From Pseudomonadota bacterium (lineage in GTDB: Bacteria; Pseudomonadota; Gammaproteobacteria; Ga0077536): a DNA stretch of 34,508 nucleotides. The position numbers and the translations under genes are program-made. This document shows, piece by piece, positions 1 to 7,874 of the stretch. Every line of letters begins with the position of its first letter. Positions within the stretch are counted from its first letter, which is position 1. The DNA lies in assembly GCA_016719885.1 (NCBI GenBank), contig JADJYF010000029.1, positions 1 through 34,508 of the forward strand. Reading direction: 5' to 3'. The notes under the pieces are model-generated. The model was given only the letters and a program-made list of their open reading frames with translations. It had not been told where the DNA came from and made no database searches.

Positions 1-1386
1 GAGCGCGATGAAGTTGCCGCCCATGTCACCGCCGAACGTCACGCCGCCGGCGGTGGGCGTGAGTCCCGCCACCACCGGCGCCTCGGCATGGTATTGCCAG
101 CGCAGCGCGCCGCTGTCGGGGTCCACCGCGCTGATCCAGCCGCTGCGCTTGTCATCCCAGATCCAGCTGCCGGCGACCAGGAATTTGCCTGGCTGGAAAT
201 CGACCTTGTCGGACTTGATGACAGCACACCAGTCGACCGCGCCCACCACCAGCTGGCGGGTTTTCACGTCGAATGCCGGGCCATTCCATTCGACGCCGCC
301 GACCGGCCCCGGACAGGTGTGCACGCCGTCGGCGGTCGGCGCCTTGGTCGGTTTCTCGATGGTGGTGACGGCGGTCTTGAACACGCGCTTGTGGGTTTCG
401 CGATTGACCGCGTAAAGGTGGCCGTCCTTGCTGCCGAAAGCCACCATCGCATCGCCCTTGCTGTTCCAGTACAGCATCGGCGCGGCGCCGAGATCGAGAT
501 CGAGGCCATCGTTGGACTCCATCTGGTGCCACCATTTCAGCGTGCCGGTGCGCGCGTCCAGCACCACCATGCTGTTGGTGAAGAGGTTCTCGCCGGGGCG
601 ATGACTCGGCACGAAGTCGGGCGCCGGATTGCCGACCGGCACGAATACTTCACCGGCCGCCATGTCGAGCGTGTAAGTGGTCCAGCTGCCGCCGCCGCCA
701 TAGCGCGCGCTGTCGGCCGCCTGCCAGGTTTCGGCGCCGAGTTCCTTGCCGCGCGGGATGGTGTTGAAGCGCCACAGCTCGTGGCCGCTGAGCTGGTCGT
801 AGGCCATCACGCGTCCGCGTATGCCCCAATCGCTGCCGGCCGCGCCGATGATCAAGGTGCCCTGCCAGATGGCCGGCACGGAGCTGAAGAATTCGCCCTG
901 GCCCGGGTCGCCCACCTGTTGTTGCCACAGCGTCTTGCCGCTGGCGGCATCGATGGCCAGCAGGCGCGCATCGGGCGTACCGCGAAACAGCTTGCCGTTG
1001 GCATAGGCCACGCCGCGGTTGATCTGAAAGACGTCCTGCTCCTGCGGATGGTAGACGTGACGCCAGCGCAGCACGCAGCTGCGCGCATCGATGGCGAGGG
1101 TATCGTGGGCATTACTCAGGTAGAGGGTGCCGTCGAGTTCGACGAGTCCGGCCTGGAAGGTGCCCGAGTCATCCACCTTGATTCGGCAGATTTCCTTCAG
1201 CTGGCTGACATTGGCGGTGTTGATCTGATCGAGCGGCGAATAGCGCTGGCCATTGGCGGTGTTGTTGTAGGCCGGCCAGTGGCTGTCGGCGATGCCCTCG
1301 GCCCGCACCGCTGTCGCCAGCAGGCCAGCGCACACCATTCCCATCGCACCCGCGACACGCCGCGTGGACCTGCCGATGTCAGCCAT
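1..1386 (-). CDS. PQQ-dependent alcohol/methanol-type dehydrogenase, 5' part
   Basis: The first 462 codons are present and the gene runs off the left edge without a stop. The start is ATG at 1384-1386, preceded by a strong ribosome site (GGGGAGGGGAG). Residues 1-30 form a signal peptide ending near LLATAVRA, so the enzyme is periplasmic. The mature N-terminus (HWPAYNNTANGQRYSPL) and repeated tryptophan-docking blades (SGKTLWQQ, SGHELWRF, TGTLKWW, SGALRWQ) are typical of the PQQ-dependent eight-bladed propeller dehydrogenases. GNPAPDF at residues 252-258 corresponds to the active-site Asn motif (GNPAP). Such enzymes oxidise primary alcohols to aldehydes and pass electrons to a c-type cytochrome. 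I see no adjacent-cysteine pair of the kind that forms the disulfide in many family members. The substrate cannot be assigned. No frameshift is apparent. Confidence 0.9.
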   Translation of the reverse strand, partial: MADIGRSTRRVAGAMGMVCAGLLATAVRAEGIADSHWPAYNNTANGQRYSPLDQINTANVSQLKEICRIKVDDSGTFQAGLVELDGTLYLSNAHDTLAIDARSCVLRWRHVYHPQEQDVFQINRGVAYANGKLFRGTPDARLLAIDAASGKTLWQQQVGDPGQGEFFSSVPAIWQGTLIIGAAGSDWGIRGRVMAYDQLSGHELWRFNTIPRGKELGAETWQAADSARYGGGGSWTTYTLDMAAGEVFVPVGNPAPDFVPSHRPGENLFTNSMVVLDARTGTLKWWHQMESNDGLDLDLGAAPMLYWNSKGDAMVAFGSKDGHLYAVNRETHKRVFKTAVTTIEKPTKAPTADGVHTCPGPVGGVEWNGPAFDVKTRQLVVGAVDWCAVIKSDKVDFQPGKFLVAGSWIWDDKRSGWISAVDPDSGALRWQYHAEAPVVAGLTPTAGGVTFGGDMGGNFIAL

Positions 1387-1814
1387 GAATCTCCCCTCCC
1401 CGTTTGCAAAGACCGACGTTGAAACTAGCACGGCGCGTCGCGCCGATGCATGCCTGTCGACTCGCATTGCCACTTCCACGCATGCAGCCCACGCAAGCGT
1501 TCGATACCGCGCTCGACATCACCTCGGTCAAAAAGCCCGGGCCATTGCAGCGCCAAGGTTGCCCAGGAATTGCCGTACTGGCTGCGTAGCCATGCGGTCA
1601 GGATCACACGCACGCATCGCCTGCGGCATACACATGCGAATCTATCGCATCACATTGTCGGCAGGCGGGCCTTGCGTGGATCAGCGGACGCATGCGCGTG
1701 ACCGATCTTGAACCCTGCGTTGGCAATGCCCCGGGTAGCGTCATGCCGCGCACGCCCCGTATAGTTCGAAGCGGGCAGGACCGAGCCTGGGATCATTGCG
1801 ACGAGGGAAGCAGA
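1387..1814. other. Divergent intergenic region with a possible small ORF
   Basis: These 428 bp separate the leftward PQQ dehydrogenase from the rightward CheB-CheR fusion, so both promoters should lie here. A leftward 62-codon frame (1613-1425, GTG start) with plausible composition (YGNSWATLALQWPGLFDRG) ends 38 bp before the dehydrogenase start. I do not recognise it and doubt it is a gene. An inverted repeat TGCGA-ATCTA-TCGCA lies at 1635-1649 and is listed separately. I see no RNA gene. Confidence 0.4.
1635..1649. promoter_or_regulatory. Inverted repeat TGCGA-N5-TCGCA, possible operator
   Basis: The perfect repeat TGCGAATCTATCGCA lies about 165 bp upstream of the fusion-protein start and about 250 bp upstream of the PQQ dehydrogenase start. 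Its half-sites match the core of the TGCGAC-N5-GTCGCA palindromes found elsewhere in the window, but the spacing between the TGCGA cores is 5 instead of 7. It may be a weaker site for the same regulator or a chance repeat. Confidence 0.3.
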
Positions 1815-4800
1815 ATGGATGCGGATGCGAAGGGATCAGCAACACCCCGCAGAAAAAAACCCCGTGTACCGAGTCGACAGGCAGCCCCGCAACGCGGCGC
1901 CGCGGAGCTCGACATCTCCGCCCTCGAGCGCCGGCAAGCGGACGCCGTTGAAGAACCGACAAGCACGCCCGGCATCGTAGGCATAGGTGCATCCGCCGGA
2001 GGACTCGAGGCCCTGCGCACCTTCGTCGCCCACCTTCCCGTGCAATCGACGCTCGCCTACGTCATCGCCCAACATCTCTCGCCCACGCATCAAAGCATGC
2101 TGGTGCCCTTGCTCGCGCGTGAAACCAGGCTGCAGGTGCAGGAGGTGCGCGACGGCGAACGGCCGCGCGCCAATGTCGTCTACATCACGCCGGCAGGCTG
2201 GAACATCGCCTTGCGCGATCACACGCTGCATCTCACCGCGGCGACCGCACCAGGCACGCCCAAGCCGTCGGTCGACCAGTTCTTCGCCTCGCTCGCCGAA
2301 GACCTCGGCGAAGCGGCGCTGGCGGTGGTGTTGTCCGGCACCGGCTCCGACGGCGCGCGCGGCATGCGCGCGATACGCGCCGCCGGTGGCAGCACCTTCG
2401 CGCAGGACGAAGGCAGCGCCAAGTACAACGGCATGCCACGCGCCGCCGTCGAGTCCGGCTGCGTGGACTACGTACTGCCGCCCGACGCCATCGCGCGCCA
2501 GCTCGAGGCCGTCGCGCGGCTGGCGCCCGCCAGCGACCGGGACCTCGGCGGTGATGCCGGCGCCGACCTGTTGGAGCGCATCTTCAAGCTGGTGCACAGC
2601 CAGACCGGCATCGACTTTCACCATTACAAGGAAACCACCGTCGGTCGCCGCATCCGTCGCCGCATGGCGGCCACCGCCTGCGGCACGGAACAGGACTACC
2701 TCGCACTGCTATCGCGGCAACCCGAGGAGGTCCAGCGCCTGTCCCGGGAGATCCTGATATCCGTCACCTCGTTCTTTCGCGAGTCGTCGGCCTTCGACGC
2801 ACTGCGCCTGGTGATCGACGAGATCGTGAGCGGCAAGCCCGACAACGATGACATCCGCGTGTGGATTGCCGGCTGTGCGACCGGCGAGGAAGCCTACTCG
2901 GTCGCCATGTTGTTCATGGAGGCCATCAAGCGCGATCAGCGTCGCCTGCGCCTGCAGGTGTTCGCGACCGACATCGACGCCGCCGCGCTTGCCAGGGCGC
3001 GGCGCGGCGTGTTCCCGCGCGAGGAACTGGTGAGCGTGCCGGAAGATCACGGGCGTGGCTACTTCACGCGCAGCGGCGACTTCGTGCAGGTCACCAAGTC
3101 ACTGCGCGAAGCGGTGTTGTTCTCGGCCCACGACCTGCTGCGCGACCCGCCTTTCCTGCGCCTCGATTTGCTGACCTGCCGCAATGTACTGATCTATTTC
3201 AAGCCCGACGTCCAGAGCCGCATGTTGCGCAGCTTCCATGGCGCCTTGCGCAGCGGCGGGCGCCTGTTCCTCGGACGCTCCGAGACCACTCACCAACAGG
3301 ACCACCTGTTCGCGGCCATCGACGACCAGGCGCGCATCTTCGCGCGCCTCGACCAGGCGGCCACGGCCGGCGCCGAACGCGCGCGCTCCGTCGCACCGCG
3401 CGTGCGCAGCGAACGGCCGCTGACACGCGCGCGACGCCCGCTCGCCGAGCGTGTTCTGCAGTCGCTGCACCAGTACCTGCTGCCCGCCGCGGTGGTGGTC
3501 GATGAAGGCTTGAACCTGCAGCACGTGTTCGGCGACGTCACCGAATTCGTCGCCCTGCAACCCGGCACCCCGAACCTGAATCTCTATTCGCTGGCCGCGC
3601 CGAACCTGCGCGCGGAGATCCGCTCGATGGTGATGAAAGCCCAGCGCACGCCGCAAAAACCGCTCAGCCACGTCGTGCTCCAGCGTGCCAATGATCGCGC
3701 GGTACGGATCGGCGTGGCCGTGTTGCCGCGCGAAGAGAACGAGCCGACCCTGTACCTGGTCAGCCTGCAGTTCATCGACAAACCGCGTCGCGCCAATGGC
3801 GCCGCGAGCGCTGGCAACTCGCCGGAGTACCAGCACCAGCTGCGCGCACTGGAAGACCAGCTGTCGGCCACGCGCGAGCACCTGCATTCCGTCATCGAAG
3901 AGCTCGAAAACAGCAACGAGGAATTGCAGTCCCTCAACGAGGAGCTGTCGTCGGCCAACGAAGAGCTGCAGTCGACCAACGAGGAGATGGAGACCTCCAA
4001 CGAAGAACTGCAGTCGACCAACGAAGAGCTCACCACCGTCAACGAGGAGCTCGAGACCAAGACCCATGAATTGATTCGTCTGAACAGCGACCTGCGCAAC
4101 GTCAAGGACAGCCTGCGCTATCCGCTGGTGGTGCTCGATGAATTCCTGCGCGTGACGCTCTACAACCCGCCCGCCATGCGGCTTTTCGACCTCACACCCG
4201 CCAGCCTCGGTGAAAGCCTGTTTTCGCTGCCGTCGAGTCTCGACCTCGGCGATCTGAGGGTTCGCCTCGAAGCGGTGATTGCCACCGGCACCACCTACGC
4301 TCGCCAATTCAGCGGCGACGTCTGCCACCTGCTGCAGGTCGATCCCTATATCGACGAAGCCAATCACCGCAAGGGCGTGGTGCTGACCTTCGTCGACAAC
4401 ACCGGTATCAAGCGCGCCGAGGCCAGCCTCGAACGCCTGGCGGCGCAGATCGAAGCTTCCGAACGCTTCACGCGCTCGACCATCGATGCACTGCCGATGC
4501 AGATCTGCGTGGTGGATGACGGCGGTGCAATCGTGACCGTCAACCGCGCCTGGGACGACTTCATCAATGGCAACGCCGGACTGCAGCGTCATTGTGGCGT
4601 GGGCAGCAACTACCTCGAGGTGTGCGAGCGTGCGCGCCACGCGGGCGACGCCCTGGCCGGGCAATTCCTCGAAGGCCTGCGCGAGGTGATGGACGGACAC
4701 CGTGAGACCTTCGCGCTCGAATATCCCTGCCATGGACCCGACGCGATGCGCTGGTTCGAAGCGACCTGCTCACGCTTTCAGGGGGACGGCCCGCGCTACG

Positions 4801-6914
4801 TGGTGGTTGCCCACGAAGACATCACCCAGCGCAAGTCGCGCGAGCACCTGGTCGACCTGCAGGCCCGCGCCCTCGACAGCAGCAGCAACGGCATCGTCAT
4901 CACCGAGGCGCGCGACGGCAACTATCCGCTGATATTCGTCAATCGCGCCTTCGAAGACATCACCGGCTACGGTCGCGACGAAGTGCTGGGCCAGGACCTG
5001 CGCTTCCTGCAGGGCAGCGACACCGTGCAACCCAACCTCACGCGCGTGCGCAGCGCGCTGCTCGCGCACCACGAGGAGCGCACGCTGTTGCGCAACTATC
5101 GCAAGGATGGCTCGATGTTCTGGAATGAGCTGTCGATCTACCCGATTGTCGACGCCGACGATAAACCGCGCTACTTCGTCGGCGTGCAACGCGACCTGAC
5201 GGCGCGGGTGGCGGGCGAGGAAGCCTTGCGCGCCGCGCGCGAACGCGAGCGCCTGGCCCTGTCGTTCGCCGGCATCGGCATGTTCTCGTGGGACGTGCGC
5301 GGCGGTCATATCGATGCCAGCGAGATCATGCTGCGCCTGCTGGGCCGGGCCGGCCTTGCCGGCAACCTCGAACAGGACAGTTTTCGCGGTCTCGTCCATG
5401 AAGCCGACCGGCCGCTGTTCGACGATGCCGTGCGCCTGTGCCTGGCCGGCCACGAGTCGCTGGACATCGAGTACTGCATCCTGTGGTCCGACGACAGCAC
5501 CCGCTGGCTGCACACCAAGGGCGATGTGGAGAACGGCGCGAGCGGCCTGCCCGAACGCATGCTGTGCCTGAGCCAGGACATCACGCAACGCAAGGAGTCC
5601 GATGAGCGCGTGCGCTTCATAGCTCATCACGACGCCCTGACCGGCCTGCCCAATCGCACCCTGCTGCGTGACCGTCTGCAGCAGGCGCTCAACACCGCAC
5701 GGCGCCAGCGCACCAAGGTGGCGGTGGCGTTCGTCGACCTGGACCACTTCAAACACATCAATGATTCGCTCGGCCACCACGTGGGCGATCTCATCCTGCA
5801 GGCGGTGGGCAACCGTCTGCGCGCCATCACGCGTGACAGCGACACCATCTGTCGTCACAGTGGCGACGAATACATCGTGCTGTTACCGAACGTGCACGAT
5901 TCAGGCGAAGTGGCGCACGTGGCCGAGAAGATCGTCGAAGCCTTGTCGCAGCCCTACCCGGTCGGCAGTGATGAGCTGATAGTCACACCCAGCGTGGGCT
6001 TGAGCCTGTATCCCGATGATGGCGACACCGTCGACACCCTGATCCGCAATGCCGACGCGGCGATGTACCACGCCAAGGGCAGCGGCAGGCGCACTTTCCA
6101 GTTTTTCCTGCCGGCCATGAACGAAAAGGAGCAGAACCGGCTGCTCGTCACCACCGAACTGCGGCGCGCGCTGGAGCGCGGTGAACTGCGGGTGCATTAC
6201 CAGCCGCAGATAGCCATCGGCGACGGCCACCTGGTCGGTATCGAGGCGCTGGTGCGCTGGCAGCACCCCGAGCGCGGCCTGGTCTACCCCGCCGCGTTCA
6301 TCCCCATCGCGGAGGATTACGAACTGGTGATGCTGCTTGGCGAGTGGGTGCTGCGCGAGGCCTGCCAGCAGGCGCACGACTGGTACCGGCGCGGCTTGCC
6401 GATGGCGCCGATGGCGGTCAACTTCTCCGCCGTGCAGTTTCGACAGCGCAACATCATCGCCAAGGTCGCGCAGGTCTTGTCCGATTCCGGCCTGCCAGCC
6501 GAGCTGCTCGAGATCGAACTGACCGAGAGCGCCATCATGCACAGCGGCAGCGACACCACCGAAGTGCTCGACAATCTCCGGCGTCTCGGCATTCGTCTGG
6601 CCATCGACGACTTCGGCACGGGTTACTCGAGCTTGCAGCACCTGCGGCACTTCTCCATCGACAAGCTCAAAATCGACCGCAGCTTCATCGCCGATTTGCC
6701 GCGCGACGACAACGCCGCGGCCATCGTGCGCGCGATGGTCATGCTCGGTCGCAGTCTTGGCCTCGAAGTGGTGGCCGAAGGCGTCGAGACCCGCCAGCAA
6801 TGGGAGTTCCTGCGCACGCTCGAATGCGGGTCCTTCCAGGGCTTCTACCAGACCGCGCCGCTGGACGCGCCGAGCTTCGAGGTCATGTTGCGCGGGCTGC
6901 CGCCGCGAGCTTGA
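1815..6914 (+). CDS. CheB-CheR-PAS-GGDEF-EAL fusion signalling protein (1699 aa)
   Basis: ATG 1815 was chosen because GAGGGAAG lies just upstream at 1803-1810; the frame is open further 5' but has no such site. Domains in order: CheB methylesterase (~52-235) with catalytic Ser60 (GASAGG), His87 (QHLSP) and Asp179 (GTGSDGARG); CheR methyltransferase (~250-512; GCATGEEAYS, TCRNVLIYF); a PAS-like region (~535-660); a coiled coil (~678-756) of repeating xNEEL heptads; PAS units at ~764-868, 888-1007, 1018-1133 and 1146-1261; GGDEF (~1266-1431); and EAL (~1446-1689). The GGDEF signature reads SGDEY (1349-1353), with an RxxD inhibitory site at 1340-1343. The EAL domain keeps EAL (1477-1479), ELTES, DDFGTGYSSL and VVAEGVET, so it is probably an active phosphodiesterase. 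There are no membrane segments, so it is cytoplasmic. It appears to join chemoreceptor-type methylation chemistry to cyclic-di-GMP turnover; its partner receptor is unknown. Confidence 0.93.
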   Translation: MDADAKGSATPRRKKPRVPSRQAAPQRGAAELDISALERRQADAVEEPTSTPGIVGIGASAGGLEALRTFVAHLPVQSTLAYVIAQHLSPTHQSMLVPLLARETRLQVQEVRDGERPRANVVYITPAGWNIALRDHTLHLTAATAPGTPKPSVDQFFASLAEDLGEAALAVVLSGTGSDGARGMRAIRAAGGSTFAQDEGSAKYNGMPRAAVESGCVDYVLPPDAIARQLEAVARLAPASDRDLGGDAGADLLERIFKLVHSQTGIDFHHYKETTVGRRIRRRMAATACGTEQDYLALLSRQPEEVQRLSREILISVTSFFRESSAFDALRLVIDEIVSGKPDNDDIRVWIAGCATGEEAYSVAMLFMEAIKRDQRRLRLQVFATDIDAAALARARRGVFPREELVSVPEDHGRGYFTRSGDFVQVTKSLREAVLFSAHDLLRDPPFLRLDLLTCRNVLIYFKPDVQSRMLRSFHGALRSGGRLFLGRSETTHQQDHLFAAIDDQARIFARLDQAATAGAERARSVAPRVRSERPLTRARRPLAERVLQSLHQYLLPAAVVVDEGLNLQHVFGDVTEFVALQPGTPNLNLYSLAAPNLRAEIRSMVMKAQRTPQKPLSHVVLQRANDRAVRIGVAVLPREENEPTLYLVSLQFIDKPRRANGAASAGNSPEYQHQLRALEDQLSATREHLHSVIEELENSNEELQSLNEELSSANEELQSTNEEMETSNEELQSTNEELTTVNEELETKTHELIRLNSDLRNVKDSLRYPLVVLDEFLRVTLYNPPAMRLFDLTPASLGESLFSLPSSLDLGDLRVRLEAVIATGTTYARQFSGDVCHLLQVDPYIDEANHRKGVVLTFVDNTGIKRAEASLERLAAQIEASERFTRSTIDALPMQICVVDDGGAIVTVNRAWDDFINGNAGLQRHCGVGSNYLEVCERARHAGDALAGQFLEGLREVMDGHRETFALEYPCHGPDAMRWFEATCSRFQGDGPRYVVVAHEDITQRKSREHLVDLQARALDSSSNGIVITEARDGNYPLIFVNRAFEDITGYGRDEVLGQDLRFLQGSDTVQPNLTRVRSALLAHHEERTLLRNYRKDGSMFWNELSIYPIVDADDKPRYFVGVQRDLTARVAGEEALRAARERERLALSFAGIGMFSWDVRGGHIDASEIMLRLLGRAGLAGNLEQDSFRGLVHEADRPLFDDAVRLCLAGHESLDIEYCILWSDDSTRWLHTKGDVENGASGLPERMLCLSQDITQRKESDERVRFIAHHDALTGLPNRTLLRDRLQQALNTARRQRTKVAVAFVDLDHFKHINDSLGHHVGDLILQAVGNRLRAITRDSDTICRHSGDEYIVLLPNVHDSGEVAHVAEKIVEALSQPYPVGSDELIVTPSVGLSLYPDDGDTVDTLIRNADAAMYHAKGSGRRTFQFFLPAMNEKEQNRLLVTTELRRALERGELRVHYQPQIAIGDGHLVGIEALVRWQHPERGLVYPAAFIPIAEDYELVMLLGEWVLREACQQAHDWYRRGLPMAPMAVNFSAVQFRQRNIIAKVAQVLSDSGLPAELLEIELTESAIMHSGSDTTEVLDNLRRLGIRLAIDDFGTGYSSLQHLRHFSIDKLKIDRSFIADLPRDDNAAAIVRAMVMLGRSLGLEVVAEGVETRQQWEFLRTLECGSFQGFYQTAPLDAPSFEVMLRGLPPRA

Positions 6915-6941
6915 GATGCGCGCGGGATGAGCTCCCGAATG

Positions 6942-6974
6942 ACGCCGCCGCCGGCTTGCTGGTGGCGGCGGCGT
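6942..6974. terminator. GC-rich hairpin between convergent genes
   Basis: Perfect 11-nt arms ACGCCGCCGCC (6942-6952) and GGCGGCGGCGT (6964-6974) flank an 11-nt loop. The hairpin lies 28 bp after the fusion-gene stop and 16 bp from the end of the convergent NTF2-like gene. There is no T-tract on either side, so it is only a possible bidirectional terminator. Confidence 0.4.
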
Positions 6975-6989
6975 AGCGAGAGCCGGGTT

Positions 6990-7358
6990 TCAGACCGCCG
7001 CGTCGAAGTAGCCGCTCAGTTCGGCGAAGCGACCGTCGGCCGCGAGGCGCACGACGTCGATGCCGGTCATCACCGTCGCGCCCCCGGCATCACTCAAGGC
7101 CCAGGAAAAACGCAGACGATCGTGATGCTGGTCGACCGCGCCGGTGCGCGCAATGCGATGTCCGGGGAACTGCGCGCGGATGTTCTTGACGTGTTGTTCG
7201 ATGGCGTCGTGACCCCGTACGTCGGCGATGGGGTCTGTCGATTGCGCATCGCTCGTCCATACGCGCTCGACCAGCGCGCGACGCTCGACGGCATCCTCCA
7301 CGTTCCACATGTCGATGTAGTCTTCAACGGTGCCGTGGGTGTGGGTAGCTTGGTCCAT
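6990..7358 (-). CDS. NTF2-like / SnoaL-like small protein
   Basis: The 122-residue protein has the cone-shaped NTF2/SnoaL family pattern: an N-terminal helix (YIDMWNVEDAVERRALVERVW), then DPIADVRGHDAIEQHV, QFPGH, and strands with DQHHDRLRFSWAL and a TGIDVVRLAADGR close. The family includes small-molecule-binding proteins, isomerases and cyclases. The function of this one cannot be read from sequence. ATG 7358 has GGAG at proper spacing (CTGGAGAACACC); longer in-frame starts would run into the DUF779 gene. It is the last of a leftward run after DUF779 and the ExaC-like dehydrogenase, 86 bp after DUF779, so co-transcription is plausible but unproven. Confidence 0.8.
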   Translation of the reverse strand: MDQATHTHGTVEDYIDMWNVEDAVERRALVERVWTSDAQSTDPIADVRGHDAIEQHVKNIRAQFPGHRIARTGAVDQHHDRLRFSWALSDAGGATVMTGIDVVRLAADGRFAELSGYFDAAV

Positions 7359-7444
7359 GGTGTTCTCCAGTACTGCAACAGGCAGTGGCGACACCTTAGG
7401 CAAGACGCACCGGCGGATCGAATACCTGCCAGGTAATGAAGTCG

Positions 7445-7870
7445 TCAGTCGCCGACCGCGCCACGCGGCGGCGGACCAGCCTGCCGCAGGGCGGCCTGCT
7501 CGTCTTCCGTGAACAGCCGCGAACGGATCAGGAAGCGCACACCATGCGGCGACTCCAGCGAGAAGCCGCTGCCTCGGCCCACCACCACGTCCAGCATCAG
7601 CCGAGTGTGCTGCCACACTTCGAATTGCGGGCCGCTGATATAGAACGGGGTGTCGGCGACGGACCCCAGGTAGACGTCGCGCGCGCCGACCCGAAACTCA
7701 CCGCGTGGGTAGCACATCGGCGCGCTGCCGTCGCAGCAGCCACCCGACTGGTGGAACATCAGCGGTCCGTGGGCCAACTGCAACGCCTCGATCAGCGCCA
7801 CCGCCGCGGCGGTGGCGTCGACCCGCGCGACGCCCTGGTGCTGAATGTCGTCAGCCATCGCCACGCGCAC
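7445..7870 (-). CDS. DUF779 family protein
   Basis: The protein is 141 residues from GTG 7870, or 137 from ATG 7858; neither start has a convincing ribosome site. It shows the DUF779 signature: LAHGPLMFHQSGGCCDGSAP followed by MCYPRGEFRVGARDVYLG, then QFEVWQHTRLMLDVV and GFSLESPHGVRFLIRSRLF. Three conserved cysteines (SGGCCDGS and MCYP) suggest metal binding or redox chemistry, but the biochemical role is unknown. The start lies 4 bp after the ExaC-like dehydrogenase stop, so the two are almost certainly translated from one message. DUF779 genes commonly neighbour this aldehyde dehydrogenase type, which suggests a maturation or accessory role. Confidence 0.88.
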   Translation of the reverse strand: MRVAMADDIQHQGVARVDATAAAVALIEALQLAHGPLMFHQSGGCCDGSAPMCYPRGEFRVGARDVYLGSVADTPFYISGPQFEVWQHTRLMLDVVVGRGSGFSLESPHGVRFLIRSRLFTEDEQAALRQAGPPPRGAVGD

Positions 7871-7874
7871 GGAC

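Noticed and set aside
88..1422. Long plus-strand open frame (444 codons)
   Set aside because: It is antisense to the PQQ dehydrogenase, whose family motifs are clear; GC-rich codons leave the opposite strand open.
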